A stretch of 64,000 nt of DNA from Neolewinella aquimaris (GTDB lineage Bacteria; Bacteroidota; Bacteroidia; Chitinophagales; Saprospiraceae), in the NCBI RefSeq assembly GCF_014197245.1, contig NZ_JACIFF010000011.1, forward strand, positions 1-64,000. Direction: 5' to 3'. Positions 27,201-37,991 of the stretch are shown piece after piece. Under the pieces are notes generated by a model. It was not told where the DNA came from. It made no database searches and saw only the letters and a list, made by a program, of their open reading frames with translations. Positions within the stretch are counted from its first letter, which is position 1, and each line of letters begins with the position of its first letter. The position numbers and the translations under genes are program-made.

Positions 27201-28029
27201 CGCCCGCCTGCTGCACAACTACAGCATCAAGGTCAACGAGGAAGTGGGTCGCTACAAGCGCGAAACATTTAACATCAGCGTGGGCGATGAACTGCCCGCC
27301 GGTGTGCTGAAGCTCGCTAAGGTCTACCTCGCCAAGAAGCGTAAGCTGAAGGTAGGGGATAAGCTCGCCGGCCGTCACGGTAACAAAGGAATTGTGAGCC
27401 GCATCGTCCGCGATGAGGACATGCCCTTCCTCGAAGACGGTACCGCGGTCGACATCATCCTCAACCCCCTCGGCGTACCCTCGCGGATGAACCTCGGACA
27501 GATCTTCGAGACCGTTCTCGGATGGGCCGGTGAGAAACTGGGAATGAAGTTCGCCACTCCGATCTTCGATGGTGCAAGCCAGGACGAGATCGAGGAGTAC
27601 ATCCAGAAGGCCAAACTGCCGAGTCTCGGTCAGGCATACCTCTACGACGGTGAAACGGGCGACCGCTTCCACCAGCAGGCTACGGTAGGCGTGATCTACA
27701 TGCTCAAGCTCAGCCACATGGTTGACGATAAGATGCACGCTCGCTCGATCGGACCCTACTCCCTCATTACCCAGCAGCCGCTTGGTGGTAAGGCACAGTT
27801 TGGTGGTCAGCGCTTCGGTGAGATGGAAGTTTGGGCGCTTGAAGCGTTCGGTGCCTCCAATATCCTGCAGGAGCTACTCACGATCAAGTCGGACGACATT
27901 CAGGGACGTGCCAAGGCCTACGAGGCCATCGTCAAGGGCGATAACCTCCCCGAGCCGAATATCCCCGAGTCGTTCAACGTACTGGTACACGAACTCCGTG
28001 GACTGGCGCTGGACGTCAAGTTCGACTAG
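24205..28029 (+). CDS. rpoB: RNA polymerase beta subunit
   Basis: Catalytic subunit of RNA polymerase, 1274 residues. Recognisable are the rifampicin-region segment [25 protein letters not shown] near residue 490, the [18 protein letters not shown] and [14 protein letters not shown] segments, [18 protein letters not shown] and the C-terminal [20 protein letters not shown] / [21 protein letters not shown] block. ATG 24205, with AAGGA about 10 nt upstream, is chosen over GTG 24088. Confidence 0.98.
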   Translation: MTSNGQILNAEEQRVSFGKIKLTDHSPDLLEIQLKSFQEFFQLETTPENRALEGLYRVFQENFPISDTRNIFNLEFLDYFVDPPRYSIEECMQRGLTYSVPLKAKLRLSCNDEEHVDFKTIVQDVFLGNIPYMTPKGTFVINGAERVIVSQLHRSPGVFFGQNFHPNGTAIYSARVIPFKGAWMEFATDINTVMYTYIDRKKKFPVTTLLRAIGFDSDKSILDLFDLADEVANTREALTAAIGRKLAARVLRAWTEDFVDEDTGELVILERNEIILERDTVLTEDNIEEILSADGIENIILQKEDVGMDYSIIYNTLQKDPSSSEIEAVQYIYRQLRGSDPPDEETARGIIDKLFFSDKRYNLGEVGRYKINRKLNAGTDDEILVLTKEDIIAIVKYLVGLMNQRAEIDDIDHLSNRRVRTVGEQLYAQFGVGLARMARTIRERMNVRDNEVFTPIDLINARTLSSVINSFFGTSQLSQFLDQTNPLSEITHKRRISALGPGGLSRERAGFEVRDVHYSHYGRLCTIETPEGPNIGLISTLCVHAKVNKMGFLETPYRAVADSQVVMEGDPIYLSAEGEDFKKIAQANATIDEKGAFTSDRVKARDHGDFPVLEPSEIEFMDVAPNQIVGVSASMIPFLENDDANRALMGSNMQRQAVPLLQPASPIVGTGLEAKVARDSRMLINAEGEGTVEYVDANEIIVRYERSEEDRQVSFDDDTKTYRLTKFLRTNQGTCVNLKPIVRRGQKVKEGDILCDGYATEKGELALGQNLKVAFMPWKGYNFEDAIVLSQRVVREDIFTSLHIEHFELDVRDTKLGEEELTNDIPNVSEEATKDLDENGIIRVGAWVKEGDILIGKITPKGESDPTPEEKLLRAIFGDKAGDVKDASLKASPSLKGVVIGKDLFSRTKKEQSQKDAEKIELQKLEDEHKVNLNNLKTLLVDKLDKLIRGRASQGVNTIYGEVVVPKGEKFTQSLLREVDYTTIDYSGWTTSDELNSLIARLLHNYSIKVNEEVGRYKRETFNISVGDELPAGVLKLAKVYLAKKRKLKVGDKLAGRHGNKGIVSRIVRDEDMPFLEDGTAVDIILNPLGVPSRMNLGQIFETVLGWAGEKLGMKFATPIFDGASQDEIEEYIQKAKLPSLGQAYLYDGETGDRFHQQATVGVIYMLKLSHMVDDKMHARSIGPYSLITQQPLGGKAQFGGQRFGEMEVWALEAFGASNILQELLTIKSDDIQGRAKAYEAIVKGDNLPEPNIPESFNVLVHELRGLALDVKFD

Positions 28030-28087
28030 TCGGATAGCTGAATTTCCGGCTCCAAAGGGAGTCGATAATTTTTGAAAACTAAGGTTA

Positions 28088-28124
28088 GGCGGGGACGCAG
28101 GTGCATTGCTCCCGCGACCCCGCC
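28088..28124 (+). repeat. Copy 3 of CGGGnnCGCAGGTGC motif, forming a hairpin before rpoC
   Basis: GGCGGGGACGCAGGTGC (28088-28104), a 3-nt ATT loop, then a 17-nt partner ending CCCCGCC (28108-28124). Fourteen of seventeen positions pair; the three mismatches are evenly placed. It is the only copy with such a partner strand. It lies 23 nt before the rpoC start and may affect rpoB-rpoC mRNA processing. Confidence 0.65.
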
Positions 28125-28147
28125 CGACCTTCTCTATAAAATCAATT

Positions 28148-31100
28148 ATGGCATTTAAGAAGAGTACAAACCTCCAGAAGCAGGACTTCGATGCGATCAC
28201 CATCAGCCTGTCGAGCCCGGACGATATCCTGGAGCGTAGCTACGGTGAGGTGCTGAAGCCCGAGACCATCAACTACCGTAGCTATAAGCCGGAACGTGAT
28301 GGACTTTTCTGTGAGCGCATCTTCGGCCCCGTTAAGGACTATGAATGCTACTGTGGCAAGTACAAGCGCATCCGCTATAAGGGGATCGTCTGTGACCGCT
28401 GTGGCGTCGAAGTAACGGAAAAGAAAGTGCGGCGCGAACGCATGGGCCACATTCGCTTGGTGGTGCCCGTCGTGCATATCTGGTTCTTCAAATCACTACC
28501 TAATAAGATCGCCTACCTGCTCGGATTTAGCTCCAAGCACCTGGAAAGCATCATTTACTACGAGCGCTACGTGGTCATCAATCCCGGTATCCGGGAGAGT
28601 GAGGAGATCATGCACAAGACCCTGCTCACGGAGGAGCAGTACCTTGATATTCTCGAGACCCTGCCCCCCGAGAACCAGCAACTGGAAGACGGTCACCCCG
28701 ACAAGTTTGTCGCCAAGATGGGTGCCGAAGCAGTGCGGGACCTGCTCGAGGGACTGAAGCTCGACGAACTGAGTTTCCAGCTTCGCCACCAGGCCAATAC
28801 CGAAACCAGCCAGCAACGTAAGAGCGAAGCACTCAAGCGCCTGCGTGTAGTGGAAGCTTTCCGCGATGCCCAGGAAAACGTAACCAACAAGCCGGAATGG
28901 ACGATCATCCAGTACCTGCCCGTTGTTCCACCGGAACTGCGCCCGCTGGTGCCCCTGGACGGTGGCCGTTTTGCGTCTTCCGACCTCAACGACCTCTACC
29001 GCCGGGTAATCATCCGCAACAACCGCCTGAAGCGCCTGCTGGAGATCAAAGCTCCCGAAGTCATCCTGCGCAACGAAAAGCGGATGCTGCAGGAGGCCGT
29101 CGATAGCCTCTTCGACAACAGCCGTAAATCCAACGCCGTAAAGGCCGAGGGTGGACGTGCGCTGAAGTCGCTCTCCGACATCCTGAAGGGTAAGCAGGGC
29201 CGTTTCCGTCAGAACCTCCTCGGTAAGCGGGTAGACTACTCGGGCCGTTCGGTCATCGTAGTAGGACCTACGCTGAAGCTGCACGAATGTGGTATTCCGA
29301 AGGGAATGGCCGCCGAACTCTTCAAGCCGTTCATCATCCGTAAGCTCATCGAGCGCGGTATCGTGAAGACGGTGAAGTCGGCTAAGAAACTTGTTGACCG
29401 CAAAGAGCCCGTAATCTGGGAAATCCTGGAAAACATCCTGCGCGGACACCCCGTCATGCTTAACCGGGCACCAACGCTTCACCGTCTTTCGATCCAGGCC
29501 TTCCAGCCGAAACTGATCGAAGGAAAGGCGATCCAACTGCACCCCCTCGTCTGTTCGGCCTTCAACGCCGACTTCGACGGTGACCAGATGGCCGTCCACG
29601 TGCCGCTGAGCCAGGCTGCTATCCTGGAAGCCCAGGTGCTGATGCTTTCGGCCCACAACATGCTTAACCCGCAGAACGGTACTCCCGTGACCCTTCCTTC
29701 TCAGGATATGGTACTGGGTCTGTACTACATCACCAAGCAGCGTCGCAGCGAAGGCGAAGTGAAGGTGAAGGGCGAGGGACGCAAGTTCTACAGCTCGGAA
29801 GAGGTGATGATCGCCTACAACGAGGGACAACTGGACCTGCACGCCATCATCCACTGCCGGGTACCCCAGGAAGACGAGAACGGCAAAATGAAACTGAAGC
29901 TGATCGAGACCACTACTGGTCGCGTGATGTTCAACAGCGCCGTTCCCAAGGGCATGCCCTTCGTCAATGTACTCCTGACCAAGAAGAACCTGAAGCTGGT
30001 CATCGCCGACATCCTCGAGCGGTCCAACTTTGCCATTACGGCTACCTTCCTGGACAAGATCAAGGATATGGGCTTCACCTGGGCATTCAAGGGCGGACTG
30101 TCCTTTAACCTCGGTGACCTCATCACCCCATCCGTAAAGCAAGATGTACTTACCCAGGCCCGCGCAGAAGTGGACGAGGTGATGGACAACTTCAACATGG
30201 GTCTGATCACCAACAACGAGCGCTACAACCAGATCATCGATAAGTGGACGTACGCCGATAACCAAATCACCAACACCCTCATGCAGGAGTTGGCCGAGCA
30301 CAAGCAAGGCTTCAACTCCGTGTACATGATGCTGGATAGCGGTGCCCGTGGTTCCACTCAGCAGATTAAGCAGCTGTGTGGTCTGCGTGGACTGATGGCC
30401 AAGCCGAAGAAGTCAAACGACAGCGGCCCGGCGGTAATCGAGAACCCGATCCTTTCCAACTTCGTGGACGGACTTTCGGTACTCGAATACTTCATCTCCA
30501 CTCACGGTGCCCGTAAGGGTCTGGCCGATACGGCCCTCAAGACGGCCGACGCCGGTTACCTGACGCGCCGTCTGGTAGACGTAGCCCAGGACGTAGTCAT
30601 CATGGAGGAGGATTGCGAAACCCTCCGCGGTATCGATACCTCCGCCCTGAAGGAGAACGACAAGGTCGTGGAAAGTCTGACCAGCCGCATCGCCGGTCGC
30701 TACTCCCTCCACGATATCGTACACCCCGTAACCGATGAAGTGATCGTGAAGGCCGATGAATACATCGACGACCGCACGGCCAAGTACATCGAAGACGAGG
30801 GCATCGAAGAAGTGACCATCCGCTCCGTTCTCACCTGTGAGGTCAAGCGTGGTGTTTGCGGTAAGTGCTACGGTAAGAACCTCGCTACCGGCCGTAAGGC
30901 AGAAATGGGGGATGCCGTCGGTATCATCGCGGCCCAGTCGATCGGTGAACCCGGAACCCAGCTGACCCTGCGTACCTTCCACGTGGGTGGTATTGCCTCG
31001 GTAACCCGTGCGGAAAGCGAACTGGTATCGAAGTTCAACGGTAAGGTAGTCTTCGATGGCGTTCGCGTCGTGACCGCCGAAAACGACATGGGCGATAAGC

Positions 31101-32503
31101 AGGACGTCGTACTGTCCCGCTCCGGCGAGATCAAGATCGTCGATCCGGAAACCAGCAAAGTATACGCTACCCAGCACCTTCCCTACGGTGGTACCATCCA
31201 CATTAAGGACGGACAGGACATCAAGAAGGGCGACGTCATCGTAGAGTGGGACCCCTACAACGCGGTGATCATCTCCGAATTCAAGGGTATTGCTCGCTTC
31301 AGCGACATTGACGAAGGCGTTACCTTCCGCACCGAGCGCGACGACCAGACCGGCTTCGAAGAGAAGGTGGTCATGGAAACCCGCGACCGGAAGAAGATTC
31401 CGACCATCTCTATCCTGAGCAAGGACGGAGAGGAACTCCGCAGCTACAACCTGCCCGTCGGCGCCTACATCAGCATCGAAGACGGTGCCGAGGTGGCCAT
31501 TGGCGAGAAGATCGTCAAGATCCCCCGGAAGCTGGGTAAGATTGCGGATATCACCGGTGGTCTGCCCCGGGTAACGGAGCTTTTCGAGGCCCGTAATCCG
31601 AGCAATCCGGCCGTTGTTTCCGAAATCGACGGCGTGGTCACCTTCTCCAAGAAGATCAAGCGCGGTAACCGTGAACTGATCGTAGAGGCGAAGGACGGGC
31701 AGAAGCGCAAGTACCTCATCAACCTGAGCAAGCACATCCTCGTACAGGACCAGGATTTCGTGCGCGCCGGCATGCCGCTCTCCGATGGAGCGATCGCGCC
31801 ACGCGACATTCTCGACATCAAAGGTCCCTTCGCCGTACAGACCCACCTGGTCAACGGTGTACAGGAAGTATACCGCTCGCAGGGTATCACGATCAACAAC
31901 AAGCACATCGAGTCCATCGTACGGCAGATGATGCGCCGCGTAGAAATCGTGGACAGCGGCGACACCACCTTCCTGGAAGGGGAGGCTGCCGAGCGCTACG
32001 AGTTCTTCGAGCAGAACGACTGGATCTTCGACAAGAAGGTCATCACCGACGCCGGTCAGAGCGAGAAGCTTAAGGAAGGTCAGATCGTAACCATGCGCCA
32101 GGTGCGTGAGGAGAACAGCTACCTGAAGCGTAACGACCTGAAGGGTGTTGCTTACCGCGATGCCCAGGCCGCTACTTCCTTCCCGCTGCTGCAGGGTATC
32201 ACGAAGTCCAGCCTCGGTACGCCCAGCTGGATCAGTGCCGCCTCCTTCCAGGAGACGACGAAGGTTCTTTCTACCGCCGCCATTGCCGCCAAGCGCGACT
32301 ACCTGGAGGGCCTGAAGGAGAACGTCATCGTCGGCAAGCGGATCCCAGCCGGTACCGGTATGCGCAAGTACGACCGCCTGTTCGTCACCACGAAAGAACA
32401 GCAGGAAGCCTGGGAAGCACGGCAGGCCGCCTTCGCCGAGGAGGAGGAAGCCGCCCGCGACGCCGAACAAGCCGAACTGGCTTCGGAAGAGCCCGCCGAA
32501 TAG
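28148..32503 (+). CDS. rpoC: RNA polymerase beta' subunit
   Basis: Largest RNA polymerase subunit, 1451 residues. The N-terminal zinc site is [20 protein letters not shown]. The active-site NADFDGDQM lies near residue 475. Later come the trigger-loop/bridge region ([19 protein letters not shown]), the second zinc site ([13 protein letters not shown]), and the [16 protein letters not shown] motif. ATG 28148 is chosen; an upstream in-frame ATG at 28106 would translate the hairpin leader. The C-terminal tail is acidic and alanine-rich. A strong terminator follows. Confidence 0.98.
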   Translation: MAFKKSTNLQKQDFDAITISLSSPDDILERSYGEVLKPETINYRSYKPERDGLFCERIFGPVKDYECYCGKYKRIRYKGIVCDRCGVEVTEKKVRRERMGHIRLVVPVVHIWFFKSLPNKIAYLLGFSSKHLESIIYYERYVVINPGIRESEEIMHKTLLTEEQYLDILETLPPENQQLEDGHPDKFVAKMGAEAVRDLLEGLKLDELSFQLRHQANTETSQQRKSEALKRLRVVEAFRDAQENVTNKPEWTIIQYLPVVPPELRPLVPLDGGRFASSDLNDLYRRVIIRNNRLKRLLEIKAPEVILRNEKRMLQEAVDSLFDNSRKSNAVKAEGGRALKSLSDILKGKQGRFRQNLLGKRVDYSGRSVIVVGPTLKLHECGIPKGMAAELFKPFIIRKLIERGIVKTVKSAKKLVDRKEPVIWEILENILRGHPVMLNRAPTLHRLSIQAFQPKLIEGKAIQLHPLVCSAFNADFDGDQMAVHVPLSQAAILEAQVLMLSAHNMLNPQNGTPVTLPSQDMVLGLYYITKQRRSEGEVKVKGEGRKFYSSEEVMIAYNEGQLDLHAIIHCRVPQEDENGKMKLKLIETTTGRVMFNSAVPKGMPFVNVLLTKKNLKLVIADILERSNFAITATFLDKIKDMGFTWAFKGGLSFNLGDLITPSVKQDVLTQARAEVDEVMDNFNMGLITNNERYNQIIDKWTYADNQITNTLMQELAEHKQGFNSVYMMLDSGARGSTQQIKQLCGLRGLMAKPKKSNDSGPAVIENPILSNFVDGLSVLEYFISTHGARKGLADTALKTADAGYLTRRLVDVAQDVVIMEEDCETLRGIDTSALKENDKVVESLTSRIAGRYSLHDIVHPVTDEVIVKADEYIDDRTAKYIEDEGIEEVTIRSVLTCEVKRGVCGKCYGKNLATGRKAEMGDAVGIIAAQSIGEPGTQLTLRTFHVGGIASVTRAESELVSKFNGKVVFDGVRVVTAENDMGDKQDVVLSRSGEIKIVDPETSKVYATQHLPYGGTIHIKDGQDIKKGDVIVEWDPYNAVIISEFKGIARFSDIDEGVTFRTERDDQTGFEEKVVMETRDRKKIPTISILSKDGEELRSYNLPVGAYISIEDGAEVAIGEKIVKIPRKLGKIADITGGLPRVTELFEARNPSNPAVVSEIDGVVTFSKKIKRGNRELIVEAKDGQKRKYLINLSKHILVQDQDFVRAGMPLSDGAIAPRDILDIKGPFAVQTHLVNGVQEVYRSQGITINNKHIESIVRQMMRRVEIVDSGDTTFLEGEAAERYEFFEQNDWIFDKKVITDAGQSEKLKEGQIVTMRQVREENSYLKRNDLKGVAYRDAQAATSFPLLQGITKSSLGTPSWISAASFQETTKVLSTAAIAAKRDYLEGLKENVIVGKRIPAGTGMRKYDRLFVTTKEQQEAWEARQAAFAEEEEAARDAEQAELASEEPAE

Positions 32504-32524
32504 GCCGCAACCGACTGAATGAAC

Positions 32525-32560
32525 AACGCCCCGCCGGAAGCTTCCGGCGGGGCGTTTTAT
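32525..32560 (+). terminator. Rho-independent terminator of rpoBC
   Basis: Perfect 16-bp inverted repeat: left arm AACGCCCCGCCGGAAG (32525-32540), right arm 32541-32556, followed by TTTTAT. It closes the tRNA-tuf-rpoC transcription unit. Confidence 0.95.
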
Positions 32561-32580
32561 GTTTGGGGGGGCGTGATCGC

Positions 32581-33102
32581 TTAGTTGACCCGCGACAAGG
32601 TATAGAGGGCCGTCTGTTGTTGGTAACTCTCCGCACCGTTACCGGTTCGCGTTTCCTCGTGGTCGATCTCGACGGCTAATTCGGTTTCGGATAGGGTCAG
32701 TATGGTAGCTTTCCCCGTATTGCCCTGGTCGTCGCTGGTGGTTAGGACGTTGCCGTTCAGTTCCCATGCTCCCGTGCCAAGTATGTCGGACAACGTGATG
32801 ATCCTGGAGGAACTCTGACCGTTCAAAACCGTCGTAACCTCCATGCTGAACGTGCCTTCGCTATCCGCCCTTCCATCGGGATGAAAAGTGATGACGTAAT
32901 CAGTGGGCTCTACCAATACATTGGTGAAGTCAGCCCGGTACTCGGTCCCCTGGGAGGTGGTCGTGGAGTAACCGATGGCGCTTCCCTCCTCCATTGACCA
33001 ACTCCCCGCCAGGGAAGCATCGAAGGAGATGTCGTCGTCGGAGCCGCAGGACTGAAAGCCAAAGCCGGCCAGGCATAGGAATAAAAGGGTGGATAGTCTC
33101 AT
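32581..33102 (-). CDS. Lipocalin-like lipoprotein of unknown function
   Basis: A 173-residue protein with a lipoprotein signal peptide (MRLSTLLFLCLAGFGFQSC, lipobox FQSC) and an acidic +2 region (GSDDD). The mature part begins LAGSWSMEEGSAIGY and alternates strands with TFHPDGRADSEG and GAWELNGNVLTTSD, a pattern of lipocalin-like domains common in Bacteroidota lipoproteins. ATG 33102 is preferred; longer frames add unrelated residues. It is convergent with rpoC, behind the shared terminator. Ligand unknown. Confidence 0.78.
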   Translation of the reverse strand: MRLSTLLFLCLAGFGFQSCGSDDDISFDASLAGSWSMEEGSAIGYSTTTSQGTEYRADFTNVLVEPTDYVITFHPDGRADSEGTFSMEVTTVLNGQSSSRIITLSDILGTGAWELNGNVLTTSDDQGNTGKATILTLSETELAVEIDHEETRTGNGAESYQQQTALYTLSRVN

Positions 33103-33483
33103 AAGAATTGGGGTTGATGAATGTGTAGATGCGATCGCCAACCATTCTCGATGCGGCATAAGCGCGTCAGAATAGGCGATATAAAATTTCGTGCCGTAAA
33201 GATAGACCCGGTAATGAAATATCTATGCGTTTGGCAAATAAGGCGGACGTAAACTGTAGAACTAAGAGAACAACGGTATATGGTGGCTCATGCGGCCGGA
33301 TCACGGACGAAATGTCGCTCGATGTTATAAACTGAAGGGGATAGCTGAAAAGCTGAATAGCCAAGTATCGACGTAACCCTCACATTAGAGAGGTATTAAA
33401 CGTCGATTCTATGCAACATCAATTCTCGCTCCGTCGGAGCAACCACGACTTCTCGAAGCTGCCGCTTTTAAATCGCTCGTCCG
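33103..33483. promoter_or_regulatory. Gap between lipoprotein and second GntR regulator, with inverted repeat
   Basis: No gene is visible. ATCGACGT (33367-33374) and its exact reverse complement ACGTCGAT (33400-33407), 25 nt apart, lie about 80 nt upstream of the regulator start and could be an autoregulatory operator. No clear TTTG/TAnnTTTG promoter is found in either direction. Confidence 0.4.
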
Positions 33484-34533
33484 ATGTCATATAACCTGAA
33501 AACGGGCGACGTCACCGAATGGGAGATCACCCTGGACGACTATTCCAAAACGCCGAAATACCGACAGCTGGTAAACTCGATCTCCCACGCGATCGAGGAC
33601 GGACTACTTCGGGTCGGCGATAAACTGCCATCCGTCAATCGATTACTGATCGAGCACGACATCTCGCGGGTCACCGTGGTGCGGGCTTACGACCTGCTCA
33701 AGAAAAAGGAAGTGATCGAAAGCGTTCCCGGTAAAGGGTACTACGTGAAACTAAGGGAGGAGGGTCGGCGTCCGCGCATCCTGCTTTTGTTCAACAAACT
33801 CAGCGCCCACAAAAAGCTGATCTACGACGCATTTTCCAGGACCCTGGGGGAGGAGGCAAGCATCTACTTCTACGTCTACAACAACGACTTCAACCTCTTT
33901 AAGAACATCATTCAGACCAGTCTGGGTAAGGATTATACGCACTACGTACTCATTTCACACTTCCTGGAGGGAGGAGAAAATGCCCTGGATGTGATTGGGC
34001 AAATCCCTCCGGAAAAGCTGGTCATCCTGGATAAACAAATCGAAGGGATTAGCGGAGAGTTGGCCAGCATTTACCAGGATTTTGAGCGAGACATCTATTG
34101 TGCGCTCACGGAGATGAGGGACAAGCTGTCGTCTTATCAGAGACTCAAATTGATTTTTCCGGACGATACCTACCATCCCGTTACCATCAAAGACGGGTTT
34201 CTGCGATTCTGCGCCGAGTACGCCTTCAACGGCTGCGTGGTCAGCGATATCGCTACCGGAGACATCCGTGCCGGAGACGCCTTCATCAACCTGATGGAAG
34301 ACGATCTGGTCACCCTGATCAAGCGGTCGAAGGAGCTGAAACTAAAGATTGGTGAGGAAGTAGGCATTATATCCTACAACGAAACCCTGCTCAAGGAGGT
34401 CCTGCTCAACGGAATCACCACGGTATCCACTGATTTTGGCCTACTCGGACAAACGGCGGCCGAATGCATCCTGCACGGTCGCAAGGAACGAATCGCCAAT
34501 CCCTTCCACGTCAAGTTCCGCAACTCGCTTTAA
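33484..34533 (+). CDS. GntR-family regulator with LacI-type sensor domain (probable PUL regulator)
   Basis: A 349-residue paralogue of the regulator at 354-1400. The winged helix is residues about 15-85 (KTPKYRQLVNSI, LPSVNRLLIEHDISRVTVV, VPGKGYYVKL); the sensor domain follows (residues about 90-345). Shared landmarks with the first copy include the LLFNKLSAHKKLIYDAF-type segment, YQDFExDIYxALT, GIISYNxTxLK, and the ending NPFHVKFRNSL. It is upstream of susC in the same direction, so control of the PUL by a released sugar, perhaps rhamnose or its phosphate, is the likely role. Confidence 0.87.
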   Translation: MSYNLKTGDVTEWEITLDDYSKTPKYRQLVNSISHAIEDGLLRVGDKLPSVNRLLIEHDISRVTVVRAYDLLKKKEVIESVPGKGYYVKLREEGRRPRILLLFNKLSAHKKLIYDAFSRTLGEEASIYFYVYNNDFNLFKNIIQTSLGKDYTHYVLISHFLEGGENALDVIGQIPPEKLVILDKQIEGISGELASIYQDFERDIYCALTEMRDKLSSYQRLKLIFPDDTYHPVTIKDGFLRFCAEYAFNGCVVSDIATGDIRAGDAFINLMEDDLVTLIKRSKELKLKIGEEVGIISYNETLLKEVLLNGITTVSTDFGLLGQTAAECILHGRKERIANPFHVKFRNSL

Positions 34534-34838
34534 CGTACCGTCGGCCGTTCGGGGGTGGGTGGTTCCGCCTGAGGTACTTCTTTTGTCGGGAACGCAGGTG
34601 CAATGATCGCGCGGCCGGATCCACTCCCCGGGCCATAATGCAGCCCAACAACTCCCAGCTTCCTCCCAACTCATACCGGGGTAATAGCTAGCCAAGTCAG
34701 GAGTTCGATTCCAATTATTTGCAGAACAGTGCGGAACAGTTAATATCATTTTGCCGAATACCTTGCATGCAAATAATATTTTGACTGCGGCGCATCAATG
34801 TAGTTAGGCACCATACCACGTCAATCAAATTCAGGATT
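34534..34838. promoter_or_regulatory. susC upstream region
   Basis: No gene. It holds a copy of the CGGGnnCGCAGGTGC motif (34585-34601), a tandem pair of 10-nt repeats GCAGAACAGT-GCGGAACAGT (34721-34740), a possible weak promoter made of TTTG (34750-34753) and TATTTTG (34777-34783), and a perfect palindrome TTGCATGCAA (34763-34772) in its spacer. The repeats spaced by one helical turn just upstream of the promoter look like an activator site. Confidence 0.45.
34585..34601 (+). repeat. Copy 4 of CGGGnnCGCAGGTGC motif
   Basis: GTCGGGAACGCAGGTGC, preceded by TTTT. It lies 52 nt after the regulator stop and 238 nt before susC, the only copy that is not close to a start codon. Confidence 0.7.
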
Positions 34839-37800
34839 ATGAAACCGACAATTTTCGCAACTACCAGGTTAAAGCGCATACTTCTTCTGGCACTCATATT
34901 GGGTGGGGTACACACCGCCTGGGGCCAGCAAACGCTATCCGGGTCAGTCTACGACGAAGAAAATGGTGAGCCGCTCATCGGAGCCAGCATCATCATTCCG
35001 GGCGGTACCGGACTTGGCACGGTCACGGACATAAACGGTGAATTTGCACTCGAACTGCCGGAAGGGGTGGAGGAAGTCGAAATTTCCTATACGGGGTATG
35101 CTCCACAGATAATTTCGACGGTCGGCCGTTCCGAGATCACCGTTAACCTGGCGAGTGGAGCCGTACTCGATGAAGTCGTCGTGATCGGCTACGGAACCCA
35201 GAAAAAGGCGGACGTGACCGGAGCGATCGCCAGCTTCGATGCCGAAAATCTGGACGAACGGCCCATCGTACGGGTAGATCAGGCACTTGTCGGACAGATG
35301 GCCGGTGTCCGGGTTCAGCAGACGAGCGGCCTGCCCGGTGCCGGCTTCAGCATACAGATCCGGGGCACGGGTTCCATCGGGGCGAACAACGAGCCACTCT
35401 ACGTAGTCGACGGCTTTCCCCTCGAAGTGTCCGGACAAAGCAGCAGTGGCGGTTTCGGACAGGGCAACCCCCTGGACAATATTAGCCCCAACGACATACA
35501 GTCGATCGAAGTGCTGAAGGACGCCGCGGCCGCAGCCATTTACGGATCGCGCGCTTCCAACGGGGTCGTCCTCATCACCACCAAGCAGGGCAATCAGGGC
35601 CGGGCGCAAATTTCCTTGAATACCAGCTACGGATTCAATAAAACGGCTAAGAAACTCGACGTGCTCTCGGCAGAGGAGTGGGTGGACCGCGCGCAGGAAG
35701 TGATCGACTACAACTGGGTGAACTCCGGCGAGGGGCGTACGGCCAGTCAGACATCAGCCGAGCGGCAGGCCATCATCGGAGGCTTCAACAGCAACCTGAT
35801 CAAGGATGAGCGTTGGGACCCGCCCGGACATCCCGGATTGACTTACGTTGACTGGCAGGACGAAATGTTCCGTACCGGCGCACTACAAAATTACAGTCTT
35901 TCTGCCCGGGGGGGCAACGACTTCGTTCGCTACTATGTATCGGGTGACTACCTCGATTCGGAGGGAATCGCAATCGGCGTAGGCTACAAGCAGTATTCGG
36001 CCCGTGCGAACCTGGAAGTGACCGCGAACGACCGCCTGACTCTGGGAGTCAATATTGCTCCATCCTATTCGATCGCGAGCGACCCCGGCGTAGAGGGCAA
36101 GGATCAGCAGATGCACATTGCGGCGGGTATGGCCCCCGTGGTGGAGGATTCCGTCGGGCTGGATGCCAATACGGGGCGCTTCGGCGTGTACAACTGGGGC
36201 AACTCACGCTCCAGCCCCGTACGGGTGATCGAGAATTCGATCGGGGACAGAAAGATTTTCCGGACCCTTAGCACCGTCTACGCCGAATACCAACTGGCCG
36301 AGGGCATTAGGTTCCGCTCTTCCTTCAACCTGGATAACGTCGACCAAAACGACAAAAGCTACGTGCCTGCCTTCGTGACCCGCAACCGCACCGCGGGCGG
36401 CAGCTACACCGGCTACCGGCGGCAAACCTTCGTAAATGAGAATACGGTATCCATCGACCGTACCCTCGGTACCATCCACAGCCTGTCTGCGGTACTCGGC
36501 ACCAGCTATAACACCTCCAAATTTGACAACTTCGCGATCCGGGTGTCCGGCGGCTTTAACTCCGATGTCGTTACGACCCTGAATGCCGCTAATATCAACG
36601 CGGGAAGCACCTTCACGGCGGAAACGAGGAATACGCTGGTTTCCTTTTTCGGCCGGCTGCAGTACAGCCTAAACGATCGTTACTTACTTACCGGCTCACT
36701 GCGCCGGGATGGGTCATCACGTTTCGGTCCCGATACCAAGTGGGGAATCTTCCCCTCGGTATCCGCCGGATGGCGGGTATCGGAGGAGCCCTTCATGCAG
36801 AATGTGGGATTGATCAATACGCTGAAACTGCGCGGCAGCTGGGGGATTTCCGGAAACAACGGCATTGGCAATTACTCCCACGTATCGATTCTGGGCTTTG
36901 ATAATTACTCCTTCGGGGGTTCCCTGGCACCGGGGCAGGTGCCCGGCAACTTCGCCAACTCGGCGCTGAGCTGGGAAAAGTCCGAAACCATAAATTTCGG
37001 TCTTGATCTGGGCTTCTTTGAAAACCGGATTTACACTTCGTTCGACTACTACACCAAGCGCAATTCGGACCTCCTGCTGAGTATTCCCGTGCCGACGGCC
37101 GTCGGGTTCTCTTCCGCGCTGACCAACATCGGTGAGGTGCTCAATCAGGGGTGGGAGATCGAGCTGACGACGCGTAACCTCACGGGCGGCTTTAAGTGGA
37201 ATACGAGTATAAACTTCAGCCACAACACCAATGAGGTCGTGCAACTCGGTCCGGAAAACTCGCCCATCCTCGGTGGAGCCTTCGACATCAACCACAATAT
37301 TCTGAAAGTCGGGGAACCCATGTACAGCCTGTACGTGGTGCAGCAGGACGGCATTCTGAGCCGCGCCGACATCGAGGCTGGCGTGGCCCTCTACGGCAAC
37401 CAGGTCGAAGGGGATCCCCGCTACGTTGACGCCAACGGCGACGGGGTGATCTCTCCGGAAGACCGTGTGCTTTCCGGTCACCCGAACCCCGATTACGTGT
37501 GGGGGATTACCAACAGCTTCAACTTCAAGGGCTTCGACCTCAGTGTGCTGCTGCAGGGACAGTGGGGCGGCAAGATCTACTCCACCTTCGGGCGGGGACT
37601 CGATCGCACGGGTATGGGTTTTGCCGAAAACACCCTCGGCCTGCACCGCGATCGCTGGCGTAGTGCCGAAGATCCGGGGGCCGGACAACGGGGCAAAGCC
37701 TACTCCTCCTTCGGACGAATCAAGAATACCGATTGGTTGTACCCAAGCGACTACTGGAGGGTAAGGAATATCACGCTGGGCTACGACCTAGGCTCCCTGA

Positions 37801-37973
37801 TTCAAGTGAACGGCATCAGTAAGGCGCGCATCTACGCCAACGTCGAGAACTACTTCGGTGGTGATAAGTACGACGGCGGTTACAACCCCGAGGCGGTCAA
37901 TAACAGCGGGGACGACTACGGGGCCTTCCCCTTGTCCAAGTCCGTCGTTTTCGGACTCAACCTCACATTCTAA
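34839..37973 (+). CDS. susC: SusC/RagA-family TonB-dependent outer-membrane transporter
   Basis: Imports oligosaccharides across the outer membrane with its SusD partner, using TonB energy. The 1044-residue protein has a signal peptide ending near residue 30 (AWGQQ), a carboxypeptidase-regulatory-like domain (about 33-110, GTVTDINGEFALELPEG), a plug (DEVVVIGYGTQKKADVTGAIASF, then IQIRGTGSIGANNEPLYVVDG), and a 22-stranded barrel ending in an aromatic residue (VVFGLNLTF). The DANGDGVISPEDR loop near residue 870 is typical of the family. First structural gene of the PUL. Confidence 0.95.
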   Translation: MKPTIFATTRLKRILLLALILGGVHTAWGQQTLSGSVYDEENGEPLIGASIIIPGGTGLGTVTDINGEFALELPEGVEEVEISYTGYAPQIISTVGRSEITVNLASGAVLDEVVVIGYGTQKKADVTGAIASFDAENLDERPIVRVDQALVGQMAGVRVQQTSGLPGAGFSIQIRGTGSIGANNEPLYVVDGFPLEVSGQSSSGGFGQGNPLDNISPNDIQSIEVLKDAAAAAIYGSRASNGVVLITTKQGNQGRAQISLNTSYGFNKTAKKLDVLSAEEWVDRAQEVIDYNWVNSGEGRTASQTSAERQAIIGGFNSNLIKDERWDPPGHPGLTYVDWQDEMFRTGALQNYSLSARGGNDFVRYYVSGDYLDSEGIAIGVGYKQYSARANLEVTANDRLTLGVNIAPSYSIASDPGVEGKDQQMHIAAGMAPVVEDSVGLDANTGRFGVYNWGNSRSSPVRVIENSIGDRKIFRTLSTVYAEYQLAEGIRFRSSFNLDNVDQNDKSYVPAFVTRNRTAGGSYTGYRRQTFVNENTVSIDRTLGTIHSLSAVLGTSYNTSKFDNFAIRVSGGFNSDVVTTLNAANINAGSTFTAETRNTLVSFFGRLQYSLNDRYLLTGSLRRDGSSRFGPDTKWGIFPSVSAGWRVSEEPFMQNVGLINTLKLRGSWGISGNNGIGNYSHVSILGFDNYSFGGSLAPGQVPGNFANSALSWEKSETINFGLDLGFFENRIYTSFDYYTKRNSDLLLSIPVPTAVGFSSALTNIGEVLNQGWEIELTTRNLTGGFKWNTSINFSHNTNEVVQLGPENSPILGGAFDINHNILKVGEPMYSLYVVQQDGILSRADIEAGVALYGNQVEGDPRYVDANGDGVISPEDRVLSGHPNPDYVWGITNSFNFKGFDLSVLLQGQWGGKIYSTFGRGLDRTGMGFAENTLGLHRDRWRSAEDPGAGQRGKAYSSFGRIKNTDWLYPSDYWRVRNITLGYDLGSLIQVNGISKARIYANVENYFGGDKYDGGYNPEAVNNSGDDYGAFPLSKSVVFGLNLTF

Positions 37974-37991
37974 CCGCAAAAATCCAACGAT

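Noticed and set aside
28496-30307. Long antisense reading frame (about 600 codons) across rpoC; similar ones at 30413-32470, 26182-27738 and 19023-20438
   Set aside because: They mirror strongly codon-biased, certain genes (rpoC, rpoB, tuf). The translations lack domains and are rich in residues expected from reversed GC-rich codons.
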